A stretch of 64,000 nucleotides of DNA from Micromonospora sp. NBRC 110009 (GCF_030518795.1 NZ_CP130427.1:6510001-6574000), one strand, 5' to 3'. Positions 1-9,082 are shown, counted from the stretch's first letter. Program-made: numbers and translations. Notes: generated by a model not told the origin, from the letters alone.

Positions 1-71
1 CCGCCCCGCTGATGTGATCCAGCGAAGACGGCACAGGTTCTTGAACTTCGCCTCCTCGGACTCAAACTTCG

Positions 72-365
72 GCTGAGATCGAGGGCGATGTCCATGATCA
101 TGTCTTCCTGCCCGCCGATGAGCTTGCGCCGACCGACTTCGAGCAGGATGTCGCGGGCGTCGAGACCGTACTGCCGTGCGGCGGCTTCGGCGTGGCGCAG
201 GAAGCTGGAGTAGACCCCGGCGTAGCCGAGGGTGAGAGTCTCTCGATCGACCCGGACGGGTCGGTCCTGCAGCGGGCGGACGAGGTCATCGGCGGCGTCC
301 TGGAGAGCGAACAGGTCACAGCCGTGCTGCCAGCCTTGAACGGTGGCAAGCTCCGCGACGAGGCG
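72..365 (-). pseudogene. Fossil: C-terminal part of 4-hydroxy-2-oxovalerate aldolase (MhpE/BphI/DmpG family)
   Basis: Read on the minus strand from 365 down, the translation matches the C-terminal helical region of class II pyruvate aldolases of the meta-cleavage pathway. Recognisable pieces are GCDLFALQDAADDLVRPL, LTLGYAGVYSSFLRHAE and the closing IGGQEDMIMDIALDL. The roughly 240 N-terminal residues that carry the TIM-barrel metal site are absent, because the sequence upstream of 365 is unrelated. The frame also runs past the normal C-terminus to the window edge without a stop. I therefore call it a 5'-truncated remnant. Intact relatives cleave 4-hydroxy-2-oxovalerate to pyruvate and acetaldehyde. 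The family match is strong; calling it a pseudogene is my inference. Confidence 0.75.
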
Positions 366-374
366 TGACTGAAG

Positions 375-421
375 GCGGTTGGGCAGCGCTCGACGCGCTC
401 GCGTCGAGCCTGTTCGCCTGA
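375..421 (+). pseudogene. 3' end remnant of a patatin-like gene
   Basis: The stretch reads AALDALASSLFA followed by TGA. It is nearly identical in DNA and protein to the last codons of the intact patatin-like gene that ends at 13125 (AALDALASSPLA and stop). The 9-bp hairpin arms GCTCGACGC/GCGTCGAGC are kept exactly, while the 4-nt loop differs (GCTC here, CCTC at 13101). Nothing upstream resembles patatin, so only the gene end survives. It lies 66 bp before the AI-2E exporter gene. Confidence 0.65.
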
Positions 422-487
422 CGGCCCCCGGAGATCGAGACTACTCCGCTGGTGTTTCCCTTTTTCCGCATCGGGTAGCCGCGCCCG

Positions 488-1669
488 GTGAGGGACGTCG
501 ACGACCGGTCCACGGCGCGCCGGACGCTGATCGTCATCGGTCTAGTCCTCGCCACCCTGGTCGGGCTGGCGTTGGTGTGGCAGACCCGGCGGGTGCTGAT
601 GTGGGTGGTGGTCGCCGTGTTCTTCGCGGTGGCCCTGAATCCGCTGGTGGATCGGGTGCAGCGACGGCTAGTTCGGCGTCGGGCGGCAGCCACGCTGGTC
701 GTGTTCGTGGCCAGCTTCGTGGCTCTCGCCGCGCTCGGGGTGCTCATCGTGGTGCCCCTGCTCGACGAGTTGGTCCGGTTCGCACAACGGGCGCCGGACC
801 TGTTGCGCGAGAGTCGGGCCGGGCGCGGGCCGGTCGGCGAACTGCTGGAGCGGTTCCACCTGCGGCGGTACGCCGAGACCCATGTCGACCAGTTTCAGCG
901 CTTAGGGGGCCAGCTCGGCCGGTCGACGGTCGGGCTGGTCCGTGGGACGGTGCAGGGCGTCGCCGGAGTGCTGACGGTGGTGGTGCTGGCGTACCTGATG
1001 GTGGTGCAGGGGCCGCGGATCACCGCCGGGACGCTGGCCCTGGCCGGCGGCGCCCGGGCCGAGCGGCTGCGCCGCATCGGCCGGGAGTCGGCGCGCACCA
1101 TCACCGGCTACCTGAGCGGAAACCTCCTGATCAGCCTCATCTGTGGCCTGGCGACCTTCGTCGTGCTCGCGCTCACCGGCGTGCCCTTCGCCGCGGTGAT
1201 CGCGCTGCTGGTCGCCATCGCCGACCTGATCCCGCTGGTGGGGGCGACCCTCGGCGCCATCGTCGCGGGCGGCGCGGGCTTCCTGCACTCCCCCACCGCC
1301 GGGGTGATCGTGTTGGTCTTCTTCGTGGTCTACCAGCAGGTCGAGAACCACCTGCTGCAACCGGTCATCATGTCCCGCGCAGTAAGGCTGAACCCACTGA
1401 CCGTGCTGGTCAGCGTGCTGCTCGCCGCGGAGCTGGGCGGCCTCCTGGGAGCCCTGCTGGCCATCCCGGCCGCCGGCATCGCGCAGATCCTGCTCCGTGA
1501 GTTCGTCCCCGCCAACCGGCAAGCCGGCTCCGTTCCGGCAGAGGCCGGCTCCGCAGACCGCGCGGGGGGCGGCGGGCCGGACCAGCCGGCGGGCGACCAC
1601 CCGGGGGACGGTGGGACGGCCGGCAGCCGGCACTCCGGCCACCGGGAACGGCCACCGGCCGCCGAATGA
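488..1669 (+). CDS. AI-2E family transporter (PF01594-like membrane protein)
   Basis: This 393-residue polytopic inner-membrane protein belongs to the AI-2E/PerM exporter family. Members include the AI-2 exporter TqsA and several Na+/H+ antiporters, so the substrate cannot be assigned. Hydrophobic segments start at about residue 12. Two closely spaced helices are followed by a soluble domain near residues 95-165, then by the conserved C-terminal helices that include PLVGATLGAI. Residues after about 345 form a Gly/Pro-rich hydrophilic tail. The GTG start at 488 gives the first hydrophobic helix a short basic leader. A partial second copy lies at 11044-11272. The gene is 88 bp upstream of an LtrA gene on the same strand. 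Confidence 0.88.
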   Translation: MRDVDDRSTARRTLIVIGLVLATLVGLALVWQTRRVLMWVVVAVFFAVALNPLVDRVQRRLVRRRAAATLVVFVASFVALAALGVLIVVPLLDELVRFAQRAPDLLRESRAGRGPVGELLERFHLRRYAETHVDQFQRLGGQLGRSTVGLVRGTVQGVAGVLTVVVLAYLMVVQGPRITAGTLALAGGARAERLRRIGRESARTITGYLSGNLLISLICGLATFVVLALTGVPFAAVIALLVAIADLIPLVGATLGAIVAGGAGFLHSPTAGVIVLVFFVVYQQVENHLLQPVIMSRAVRLNPLTVLVSVLLAAELGGLLGALLAIPAAGIAQILLREFVPANRQAGSVPAEAGSADRAGGGGPDQPAGDHPGDGGTAGSRHSGHRERPPAAE

Positions 1670-1756
1670 CCGGTCTGACCGGCGGCGTGCCGCGATCTCA
1701 TACGCCCGTCCGGTCCAAGTGGAACGGTGGGCGGAAACGGCAGAAACGGGCGACCG

Positions 1757-2941
1757 ATGACGACGGGTAGGTTTCACGCCCTGCTGAGAAGACCTGAGCA
1801 GGGGCGGACGGCGTTCCTGGAACTGTTCTTCGACCTGGTGTTCGTCCTCGCGTTCTTCCAGCTCTCGCAGCAGCTGTTGGAGCATCTGAGCTGGACCGGC
1901 GCGTTCCAGACACTGGTGTTGCTGCTGCCCGTGTTGCATCTGTGGGCCGCTACGACGAGGTTGCTGGACGCGTTCGACCCGCGACATCCGCTGGTACAAC
2001 TGCTGACCATGCCGATCATATTCGGCACCCTCGTGCTGGCGGCTGCGGCGCCGGAGGCGTTCGGCCGGCGGGGCCTGGTCTTCGCCGGTGCGTACCTCAC
2101 CATCCGGCTTGGTGGCCTCGCCATCGCCATTCACGTTCTGCGTGGCCACGAGGCACAGCGCAGCGCGGTGCGGATATTTTTCTGGGTCGGCATGTCTGCG
2201 CCGGCATGGATCGCGGGTGCGCTCCTACCCGACACGGTGCGTGCAGCGCTGTGGATGACGGCGACAGTCGCGGAGTACGCCGCGCTCGCACTCGGGTTCC
2301 CCACGCCGAAGCTGGGCCGCCACGGCCCGCGTCGACTCGAGATTGTGGTCTCCGAGGAGCACCTGGCCGAACGGTACCAGCAGTTCTTCATCATCGCCCT
2401 CGGCGAGCCGATCCTGGTGACCGGACTGACGTTCGCGAACGGAGAGTTCGGGGCCGACCGCAGCACTGCGACGGTACTGGCGTTCGCCACCACGGCACTG
2501 CTGTGGCGCATCTACATCCACCGCGCCGGAGAACTGCTGGCCGGCGCACTGGCAGCAAGCCACAACCCACTCCGTGTTGGGGTCCTGGTGCTCTACGCCC
2601 ATGTGATCATGGTCGCCGCCATCGTTGCCGTCGCGGTCGGCGACGAAATCGTCATCACCCACCCGCTCGGACACCCGGATCCGGCCTGGATCGCCGTCAT
2701 CCTCGGCGGACCCGCCCTGTTCCTCGCCGGACGGGCCATCTTCGAGTACGGGGTGTTCGGGCGCATGTCTCTCCCCCGCGTGATCGGCGCACTCGCCCTC
2801 CTCGCCCTCACCCCAAGGATGAGGCCGGCACCGCCGCTTGCCGCAGCCACCACCGCCGCTCTCATCCTCACCGGCGTTGCCGTAGCCGACGCGCTCCGCA
2901 CCCGAAGACTCCCATCCGAGCAGCCGTCACCACCCGGTTAG
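1757..2941 (+). CDS. Low temperature requirement protein A (LtrA) family membrane protein
   Basis: This is a 394-residue multi-helix membrane protein of the LtrA family. The N-terminal signature FLELFFDLVFVLAF is at about residues 17-30, and YQQFFIIALGEPIL follows mid-protein. The Listeria founder is needed for growth at low temperature, but the biochemical role of the family is unknown. I chose the ATG at 1757 over a GTG 30 bp upstream because the protein then begins with the usual short polar leader before the signature. A second intact LtrA is at 45278 and a truncated one at 55988, so the window carries three LtrA loci. Confidence 0.85.
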   Translation: MTTGRFHALLRRPEQGRTAFLELFFDLVFVLAFFQLSQQLLEHLSWTGAFQTLVLLLPVLHLWAATTRLLDAFDPRHPLVQLLTMPIIFGTLVLAAAAPEAFGRRGLVFAGAYLTIRLGGLAIAIHVLRGHEAQRSAVRIFFWVGMSAPAWIAGALLPDTVRAALWMTATVAEYAALALGFPTPKLGRHGPRRLEIVVSEEHLAERYQQFFIIALGEPILVTGLTFANGEFGADRSTATVLAFATTALLWRIYIHRAGELLAGALAASHNPLRVGVLVLYAHVIMVAAIVAVAVGDEIVITHPLGHPDPAWIAVILGGPALFLAGRAIFEYGVFGRMSLPRVIGALALLALTPRMRPAPPLAAATTAALILTGVAVADALRTRRLPSEQPSPPG

Positions 2942-3152
2942 ACGATCGCGAGCGGGCAGACAATCTAGCGGTTGACCGTGCCGGGTGCTGCAACAGCTCG
3001 CGGCCGGCATCGTGGGTGATCTGAGGCGGTCGCAACGCGATAAGCCGCCCGGCGTTGCCGGACGTCTGCCCTGGGCGCGGAGGCAACCGAAGCGCCTCCG
3101 ACAGGGAGAACGGGGGGCAGGTTTGTGAGGGCCGGGCGGGGTAACCGTCGCC

Positions 3153-4316
3153 ATGGCTGCTGACCGGGAAGAGCCGTCTGGCCGCAGCGCTGCTGCCGGG
3201 CGCGCCAAGGACCTGGCGGCGAAGACTCGGCGGCGCGGTGGCGAGGCGGGCCGGCTGAGGCTACATCTGCTTACCATCATTCTGGTCATCGCAGCGCAAT
3301 GTGGGCTTGCCGCCGCCTTGTCCTGGTGGCTGGCGCACGACGTCCTGGGTCGCCCAGCACCGATCTTCGCACCCAGCGCGGCCGTCGGCACAATCGTCGC
3401 CGCCCTCGGGCAGCGCACCGTACGTACCGCCGAGCTGATGCTCGGCGTCTTGCTGGGCCTGCTCGTCAGCGATCTTCTCGTTCGCTCCGTCGGCTTCGGG
3501 CTCTGGCAGATCGGCCTGGTGGTGGCGCTGTCCATCGCCATCGCCCTGCTGATGACCGGGCGCAGTGGCGCTCTGGTCGCTCAGGCCGGCAGCACCGCTG
3601 TACTGATCGCCGTCTTCTCCCCAACCAAGCAGGGCCTCGAATGGGCCCGGATCGTCGACGCCGGGGTGGGCAGCGCCGTCGGGCTGGCGGTGGTGGCGTT
3701 GCTGCTACCGATCAGCCCGATGCGCGTTCTCGACAACGCCACCGCACCGGTCACCGCGACCCTTCACACGCAGCTTCGGGAGGTGGCACATGCACTCGCC
3801 AAGCGTGACCCGGACCGCGCGACACGGGCGCTGGACCAGCTCAGTGGGATGGACCCCGACCTCGCCCGGATGCACGAGGCCAGGGCTGGCGCCGAGGAGG
3901 TCACGGCGATCGCGCCGGCACGCTGGAAACGCCGAATCGATGTCGAGCGCTACGGGCGCGGCATCCAGCACGTCGATCGGGTGAGTGTCCATTGCCGGGC
4001 GCTGGCCCGCTGGGCCGCGACCACGCTGCAGTACCACGAGCCGGTGCCGGAGGAACTCCCCGGCGCCGTGGACAGGCTCGCCGAGGCGATCCAGTTGCTG
4101 AGGCGGGAGGCACGAGCGGGCCGCCCGTTCGACCAGACCCGCAACGCGGTGTTGAACGGCGCGCGCCTGGCCGGCCAGGCGTACGGCACGGGCGGCAAGC
4201 CCTTCTCGGACGCCGTGGTGATTCAGCTGCGCACGATGGCGAGTGACCTGCTCCGCGCGACCGGTTGTGAGCCGGAGACGGCCAACCGGATGGTGCGCGA
4301 GGCGGCCACTTCCTAG
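3153..4316 (+). CDS. FUSC / aromatic acid exporter-like membrane protein
   Basis: The protein has 387 residues. It has a basic, Arg-rich N-terminus, about six hydrophobic helices between residues 36 and 190 and a long helical cytoplasmic tail (about 195-387). This is the architecture of the FUSC/ArAE families, which include the aromatic-carboxylate efflux protein AaeB and many uncharacterised actinobacterial proteins. It sits immediately before the convergent TetR gene of an aromatic catabolic operon. A role in moving aromatic acids or relieving their toxicity is plausible but is only inferred from this position. The ATG start at 3153 is well placed; no clear operator lies upstream. Confidence 0.78.
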   Translation: MAADREEPSGRSAAAGRAKDLAAKTRRRGGEAGRLRLHLLTIILVIAAQCGLAAALSWWLAHDVLGRPAPIFAPSAAVGTIVAALGQRTVRTAELMLGVLLGLLVSDLLVRSVGFGLWQIGLVVALSIAIALLMTGRSGALVAQAGSTAVLIAVFSPTKQGLEWARIVDAGVGSAVGLAVVALLLPISPMRVLDNATAPVTATLHTQLREVAHALAKRDPDRATRALDQLSGMDPDLARMHEARAGAEEVTAIAPARWKRRIDVERYGRGIQHVDRVSVHCRALARWAATTLQYHEPVPEELPGAVDRLAEAIQLLRREARAGRPFDQTRNAVLNGARLAGQAYGTGGKPFSDAVVIQLRTMASDLLRATGCEPETANRMVREAATS

Positions 4317-4344
4317 GCTCGGCCGGCGCGGGTGGACATCCGGT

Positions 4345-4992
4345 CTACGGGCGATGGCCGTCGAGGTCGGGCAGCGGGCGCTGGCAGATCTCGTGAGCCT
4401 CGTCGGGCGGTAGGCCGAGCGTGCGCAGCACGTCCTCGGTGACCTGGTCGGTGGCTGCGGCGTCGTCACGCTCGGGGTGGTCGTGCAGCAGTTGCCCGAG
4501 GCACAGCGCGGCGCCGGCCACGATCACCATCGCCAACTCGGGGTCGCGCACGCGGAACCGGCCGGCACGGACGCCGTCTCCGATGTCGCGCCGGGCTCGC
4601 GGCGCGAGCCCCCGGTCTGAGCCGGCCAGAGCCAGGCCGTTGTTGAGCAGGACCTTGCTCAGCTCGGGATTCCGGCGGTGGAGGCGTCCGGTCAGCCGGA
4701 AACTCTGCGCGAAGACGTGGGCCGGGTCGTCCAGGCCGACGGTCAGCTCGTCGAGGAGAGCACCGTAGCGGTCGAGCGCGTCCTCCACCGCAGCCTGGAA
4801 GAGCTGCTCCCGGCTGTTGAAGTGGTTGTAGAACGAGCCCATCCCCACGTCCGCGGCCTGGGTGAGCTCGAGGATCGGGACATTCACCTTTCCGGCGGCG
4901 AGGAAGGCCTGGGCTGCCCGAACAAGAGCAAAGCGGGTGCGGGCTTTCCGTCGTTCCAGGCGGTTCGCGGCGTGCCTGATCTGCTGCTCCAT
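4345..4992 (-). CDS. TetR/AcrR family transcriptional regulator
   Basis: This 215-residue regulator has an N-terminal helix-turn-helix at about residues 35-66, ending in VGMGSFYNHFNSREQLF, and a helical ligand-binding C-terminal domain. The ATG at 4992 was preferred to an in-frame start at 5070. The upstream start would lie inside the palindromic operator and would add 26 residues untypical of the family. It is transcribed away from the dioxygenase operon, and the shared intergenic region holds two mirror-image palindromes. By family precedent it is probably a repressor of the aromatic operon and of itself, released by an aromatic substrate or CoA ester. The ligand is not known from sequence. 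Confidence 0.9.
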   Translation of the reverse strand: MEQQIRHAANRLERRKARTRFALVRAAQAFLAAGKVNVPILELTQAADVGMGSFYNHFNSREQLFQAAVEDALDRYGALLDELTVGLDDPAHVFAQSFRLTGRLHRRNPELSKVLLNNGLALAGSDRGLAPRARRDIGDGVRAGRFRVRDPELAMVIVAGAALCLGQLLHDHPERDDAAATDQVTEDVLRTLGLPPDEAHEICQRPLPDLDGHRP

Positions 4993-5055
4993 GCCGGCTC
5001 GATCACCTCTCCCAGGTCGGTCTGCACCCACTCTAACCAAGACGGGCCTCAGAGA

Positions 5056-5112
5056 TGACGAAATCGTCACCGACCTTGACTGAGGTTAGCCTCGTAAGTG
5101 ACGATTTCGTCA
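5056..5112. promoter_or_regulatory. Twin mirror-image TetR-type operators in the divergent promoter
   Basis: Two 14-bp sites share perfect arms TGACGA/TCGTCA around a 2-bp centre. They are TGACGAAATCGTCA at 5056-5069 and TGACGATTTCGTCA at 5099-5112. The second is the exact reverse complement of the first, so the pair is symmetric about the intergenic centre, with centres 43 bp apart (about four helical turns). A TTGACT at 5076-5081 between them is a possible -35 element. The sites lie between the TetR gene and the dioxygenase operon, which makes them the likely TetR operators. Confidence 0.8.
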
Positions 5113-5133
5113 TCACATGGAAAGGAGCGGGAC

Positions 5134-6267
5134 ATGATCGACCGGCAGGACCCGCACACCGGTCTGCACAGCGAGCAGGGCGCCCTGCCGGGCGAGCACC
5201 CGGGCAGGGGGCGCATCCCGATCGTGAAGGTGCACGACCTCGCATGGCTGGAGTTCCAGAAGCCCGATCTTGAGCGGGCCGAGCTGTTCGCCCAAGCCTT
5301 CGGCTTCACGACGTCGCTGCGCACCGATGACGAGCTGCACCTGCGGGGCACCGACCCCGGTTCGCCCTGCGTACTCATCCGCCGCGGCCCCCGGTCAAGA
5401 TTCGTCGGCCCCGCCTTCCAGGCTGCCGACCCGAAGGACGTGCTGCGCCTCGCGGACACGACCGGCAGGACGATGGCCGCCCTGCCGGAGAGCCTCGGCG
5501 GGGTGACGGTGGATCTGGTCGACCCGAGCGGGGTGCGGGTACGCGTCGTCGCCGACACGCACGAGCTCCCCGCACTGCCCACCCAGCAGCCACTGACCTT
5601 CAACGTCGGGCACGACGTGGCGCGGACGAATGCCACCCAGCGGCCGCCGCGGGAGCCGGCCAAGGTGCAGCGGCTCGGCCACGTCGTACTGCAGACGACC
5701 CGGTACCTGGAGACGCTCAACTGGTACCTCGAGCACCTGGGCCTGATCGTCAGCGACTTCCTCTACCACCAGGGACAGCGCGAGCGCGGTCCGGTCATGA
5801 GCTTCATCCGCTGCGACCGCGGCAGCACGCCCACCGACCATCACACCCTCGCGATGACCCTCGGCCCGGCCAACCGGTACGTGCACTCCGCCTACCAGGT
5901 CCCCGACCTCGACTCGCTGGCCGCCGGCGGGGAACACCTGCTCGACCGCGGCTACCAGCGGTCCTGGGGAATCGGCCGACACATCCAGGGCAGCCAGATC
6001 TTCGACTACTGGCGCGACCCGGACGACTTCCTGGTCGAGCACTTCACCGACGGCGACCTGTTCGACTGCACCCTCGAGCCGGGCTGGGCACCGATGACGG
6101 CCTCCGGGCTCGCCCAGTGGGGTCCGCCCGCCACCAAGGACTTTCTCGGCATGAGACCCGGCCGGGAATCGCTTCGCGAGCTGCGCGCGGTCATCGGCGC
6201 CCTGCGCGAGGACAACGAATTCGACCTCCCCCGCCTGCGCGGCCTGATGAAAGCGTTTACCTCATGA
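5134..6267 (+). CDS. Extradiol ring-cleavage dioxygenase (VOC superfamily, type I)
   Basis: This 377-residue protein has two vicinal-oxygen-chelate modules. The degenerate N-terminal one spans about residues 30-140 and the catalytic one about 178-310. The expected 2-His-1-Glu iron ligands are H183 (RLGHVVLQ), H251 (YVHSAYQ) and E302 (LVEHFTDG), with a His pair at 236-237. Such enzymes open catechol-type rings next to the two hydroxyls. It is longer than typical BphC/MhpB-like enzymes of about 300 residues because of a roughly 28-residue leader and a C-terminal extension. The ATG at 5134 follows an AAAGGAG ribosome site at 5121. It is the first gene of the operon and overlaps the next by ATGA. 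Confidence 0.88.
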   Translation: MIDRQDPHTGLHSEQGALPGEHPGRGRIPIVKVHDLAWLEFQKPDLERAELFAQAFGFTTSLRTDDELHLRGTDPGSPCVLIRRGPRSRFVGPAFQAADPKDVLRLADTTGRTMAALPESLGGVTVDLVDPSGVRVRVVADTHELPALPTQQPLTFNVGHDVARTNATQRPPREPAKVQRLGHVVLQTTRYLETLNWYLEHLGLIVSDFLYHQGQRERGPVMSFIRCDRGSTPTDHHTLAMTLGPANRYVHSAYQVPDLDSLAAGGEHLLDRGYQRSWGIGRHIQGSQIFDYWRDPDDFLVEHFTDGDLFDCTLEPGWAPMTASGLAQWGPPATKDFLGMRPGRESLRELRAVIGALREDNEFDLPRLRGLMKAFTS

Positions 6268-7202
6268 GCACCTCCGTCCTGCGCACCGCCGACGCCTGGT
6301 GGGTGCTCACCCCTGCCGGTGCCGCCAAGGTGCACACCAGCGCCACCACCACGGCCGAACTCCTGGCCGACCGGCCGGCGATCGCCGCGGCCGCGGCGAG
6401 CAGCGACACCGTTCCGGTGGACGACCTTGCGCTGGTCTCCCCGGTGACGGCGCCCTGCCGCGTCGTCGCCCAGATGACGAACTTCGCCTCGCACGTCAAG
6501 GACACCAACGGCAACCCCGAAACCATCCCTCTGACGTTCTTCCGAAAGACCTCGGGCTCGATCAGCGGGCCGTTCGCCGACGTCGTCCGGCCCGGCCACG
6601 TGCGGCTGCTGGACTACGAGGTGGAGATCGGGCTGGTCTTCGGTCGGGAGATGCCGGTCGGCACTTCGGTCACCGAGGACAACCTCGCCGACTACGTCGC
6701 AGGCCTGGTCGTCACCAACGACGTCTCGGCACGCGACGTCCAGCTTCCGCAGACCCAGTTCTACGAGGCCAAGTCCTACCCGACCTTCACCCCGGTCGGC
6801 CCCGCGCTGGTGCTGCTCGACGCCGACGAACTCAAGCGGTTCACCGACCTGCGGCTGAAGCTGTGGGTCAACGGCGAACGCCGGCAGGACATGCTCGCCA
6901 CCGACATGATCTACACGCCGGTGCAGGCGGTGCAGGCGCTGACCCGCTTCCAGCGGATCGACCCGGGTGATCTGCTGCTGACCGGCACGCCAGTCGGGAC
7001 CGCCCTCAGCGCGCCGCCGAAGCCGGTCATGTTCCTCGTCTCGCTGCTCCCGCCAGCGGTGAAGTGGAAGATGTTCTTCAAGGGCCAGGTTCAGAACCCC
7101 AAGTACCTCCAGGACGGCGACGTCGTCGAGGCCACCGTCGCGACCGACGACGGCGCGATCGACCTGGGCCGGCAGCGCACGGTCGTGAGGTACGCCGGAT
7201 GA
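6264..7202 (+). CDS. Fumarylacetoacetate hydrolase (FAH) family enzyme
   Basis: The protein has 312 residues with a family-typical C-terminal FAH fold from about residue 70. The metal ligands are visible as E119 and E121 (LDYEVEIGLVFG) and D153 (TNDVSARD), with K170 in the active-site region. The family includes C-C hydrolases, decarboxylases and hydratases such as 2-oxopent-4-enoate hydratase and 5-oxopent-3-ene-tricarboxylate decarboxylase. In this operon it most likely acts on the ring-opened product. No alpha/beta-hydrolase of the MhpC type is present, so it may be the C-C hydrolase as well. It overlaps both neighbours by ATGA, which implies coupled translation. Confidence 0.87.
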   Translation: MSTSVLRTADAWWVLTPAGAAKVHTSATTTAELLADRPAIAAAAASSDTVPVDDLALVSPVTAPCRVVAQMTNFASHVKDTNGNPETIPLTFFRKTSGSISGPFADVVRPGHVRLLDYEVEIGLVFGREMPVGTSVTEDNLADYVAGLVVTNDVSARDVQLPQTQFYEAKSYPTFTPVGPALVLLDADELKRFTDLRLKLWVNGERRQDMLATDMIYTPVQAVQALTRFQRIDPGDLLLTGTPVGTALSAPPKPVMFLVSLLPPAVKWKMFFKGQVQNPKYLQDGDVVEATVATDDGAIDLGRQRTVVRYAG

Positions 7203-9082
7203 CCGAGGACCTGCTGTGGCCGGACTACGCCACGCCCGCCGACCTGGCCGCCATCGAGGCCGTTCCGCTCGAGGCGCGGGGCCTGCCCGAGTCGACGTAC
7301 GCGCTGCTCTCGCGAGCGGCGACGTGCTGGCCGGGCCGTACGGCGCTCACCGTCCTGCCGGATGCCGGCCGCTGGCGGGAGCCGCTGCGCCGCACCTTCG
7401 CCGAACTCCTGGCGGACGTCCACCGGGCCGCGAACCTGCTCCACGACCTCGGCGTCCGGCGGGGTGACGCGGTTGCCCTGATGTCGCCCAACTGCGCCGA
7501 TCTGATCACCGCGACGCTGGCCGCGCAGCTCGCCGGGATCGCGGCACCGCTGAACAGTGGACTGTCGCGGCAGCACCTCGCCGAGCTCCTCCGGCGCTCC
7601 GGTGCCCACGTGCTGGTCACGGCCGGGCCCGAGCTCGCACCCGCCACCTGGGACACCGCGCAGGCGCTCGCCCGCGACGGCCTGCTCGACGCGATCCTCG
7701 TGCTCCGGCCGACCAGGGCGACGGGTACGCCCCAGCCGCTGCCTGCCATCGACGGCGTACGCGTCGGCTACCTCGGCGACCTCGCCGCGGCCCAGGATCC
7801 CGCCGCCTTCGGCGATGACCTGCCTCGATCCTCCGACCTGGCCGCGATGTTCCACACCGGCGGGACCACCGGCGCCCCGAAGCTGGCCGCGCACACGCAC
7901 GGCAACGAGGTCGGCGACGCGTGGATGCTGGCCGCCAGCTCCCTGTTCGATCAGGAGAGCGTGGTCTTCGCCGCCCTTCCGCTGTTCCACGTGAACGCTC
8001 TCGTGGTCACCCTGCTCACGCCCCTGTTCAAGGGGCAGACCGCGCTGTGGGCCGGTCCGCTCGGCTACCGCGATCCCGCGCTGTACGGCTCGTTCTGGAA
8101 GATCGTGGAGCACTATCGGATCGCCGCCATGAGCGCCGTGCCCACGGTGTACGCCGCGCTGGCGCAGATCCCGGTTGACGCTGACATCAGCAGCCTGCGG
8201 GTTCCGTTGGTGGGGGCCTCGCCGCTGCCCGCCGCGGTCCGCGACAACTTTCAGGCCCGCACCGGGATCACCCTGACCGAGGGCTACGGGCTGACCGAGG
8301 CGACGTGCGCGAGCGCGCGCACCTTTCCCGATGTGTCGCGGCCCGGCTCGGTCGGCCAGCGCCTGCCCTACCAGGGGGTGCGGGTGATCAGCACGGACGG
8401 CACGTGGGAAGACGTGCCCGTCGGCGAGCTGGGTCTGCTGGCGATCAGCGGCCCGACGGTCTTCCCCGGCTACGTCACCGATCGGGACGACAACGGCCCG
8501 GTTCTGGACGGACTGGGCAAGCTGGTCGACGGCTGGCTCGACACCGGCGATCTGGCGCGCATCGACGAGGAGGGCTTCATCCACCTCGCCGGCCGGGCCA
8601 AGGACCTGATCATCCGCGGCGGGCACAACATCGACCCCGCCACCATCGAGGACGCGTTGCTTGCCCACCCGCAGGTCACCGCGGCCAGCGCAGTCGGGCG
8701 CCCCGACGTCCACGCCGGTGAGGTACCCGTCGCCTACGTCACCCTCGCGTCCGGCGCCACGGTGACCGAAGATGAGCTGCGCGACTGGGCGAGCGAACGG
8801 GTGCCGGACCGTACCGCCGCGCCCAAGACCGTGACAGTCCTCGACGAGCTGCCCGTCACCGCAGTGGGCAAGCTCTACAAGGTCGCGCTGCGCAGGGACG
8901 CGATTCGCCGGGAAGTCCGCGGCGCACTCGACCAGGTCCCAGGGGTCCACCACGTCGACGCCACGATCGAGGGCGGCTCCATTGTGGCTGCCGTCACCGT
9001 TCTTCCCTCCGCCGACCAGGCGGCCGTCAAGGCCATTTTGGGCCGTTACGCCATTGAATGGCGATTGGTGGTCACGTCATGA
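7199..9082 (+). CDS. AMP-dependent acyl/aryl-CoA synthetase
   Basis: This 627-residue member of the ANL superfamily has the phosphate-binding motif TGGTTGAPK at 220-228. GYGLTEAT lies near 363, WLDTGDLARID near 446 and the hinge motif GRAKDLIIRGGHNI near 465. The acylating lysine is in VGKLYK near 555. It activates a carboxylic acid to an acyl-AMP and then to a CoA thioester. It extends about 65 residues past the usual C-terminal domain, with a small VHHVDATIEGGSIVAAV-like segment. Position suggests a phenylpropenoid, phenylpropanoid or benzoate-type substrate, or a ring-cleavage product. ATGA overlaps with both neighbours place it firmly in the operon. Confidence 0.88.
   Translation: MTEDLLWPDYATPADLAAIEAVPLEARGLPESTYALLSRAATCWPGRTALTVLPDAGRWREPLRRTFAELLADVHRAANLLHDLGVRRGDAVALMSPNCADLITATLAAQLAGIAAPLNSGLSRQHLAELLRRSGAHVLVTAGPELAPATWDTAQALARDGLLDAILVLRPTRATGTPQPLPAIDGVRVGYLGDLAAAQDPAAFGDDLPRSSDLAAMFHTGGTTGAPKLAAHTHGNEVGDAWMLAASSLFDQESVVFAALPLFHVNALVVTLLTPLFKGQTALWAGPLGYRDPALYGSFWKIVEHYRIAAMSAVPTVYAALAQIPVDADISSLRVPLVGASPLPAAVRDNFQARTGITLTEGYGLTEATCASARTFPDVSRPGSVGQRLPYQGVRVISTDGTWEDVPVGELGLLAISGPTVFPGYVTDRDDNGPVLDGLGKLVDGWLDTGDLARIDEEGFIHLAGRAKDLIIRGGHNIDPATIEDALLAHPQVTAASAVGRPDVHAGEVPVAYVTLASGATVTEDELRDWASERVPDRTAAPKTVTVLDELPVTAVGKLYKVALRRDAIRREVRGALDQVPGVHHVDATIEGGSIVAAVTVLPSADQAAVKAILGRYAIEWRLVVTS

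Noticed and set aside
902..2149. A 415-residue minus-strand frame across the AI-2E and LtrA genes
   Set aside because: Low-complexity, Arg/Gln/Glu-rich translation without domains, fully opposite two recognised membrane protein genes.
7091..8953. A 620-residue minus-strand frame inside the CoA ligase gene
   Set aside because: Opposite strand of a gene with all ANL-superfamily motifs; the translation is Gly/Asp/Arg-biased and family-free.
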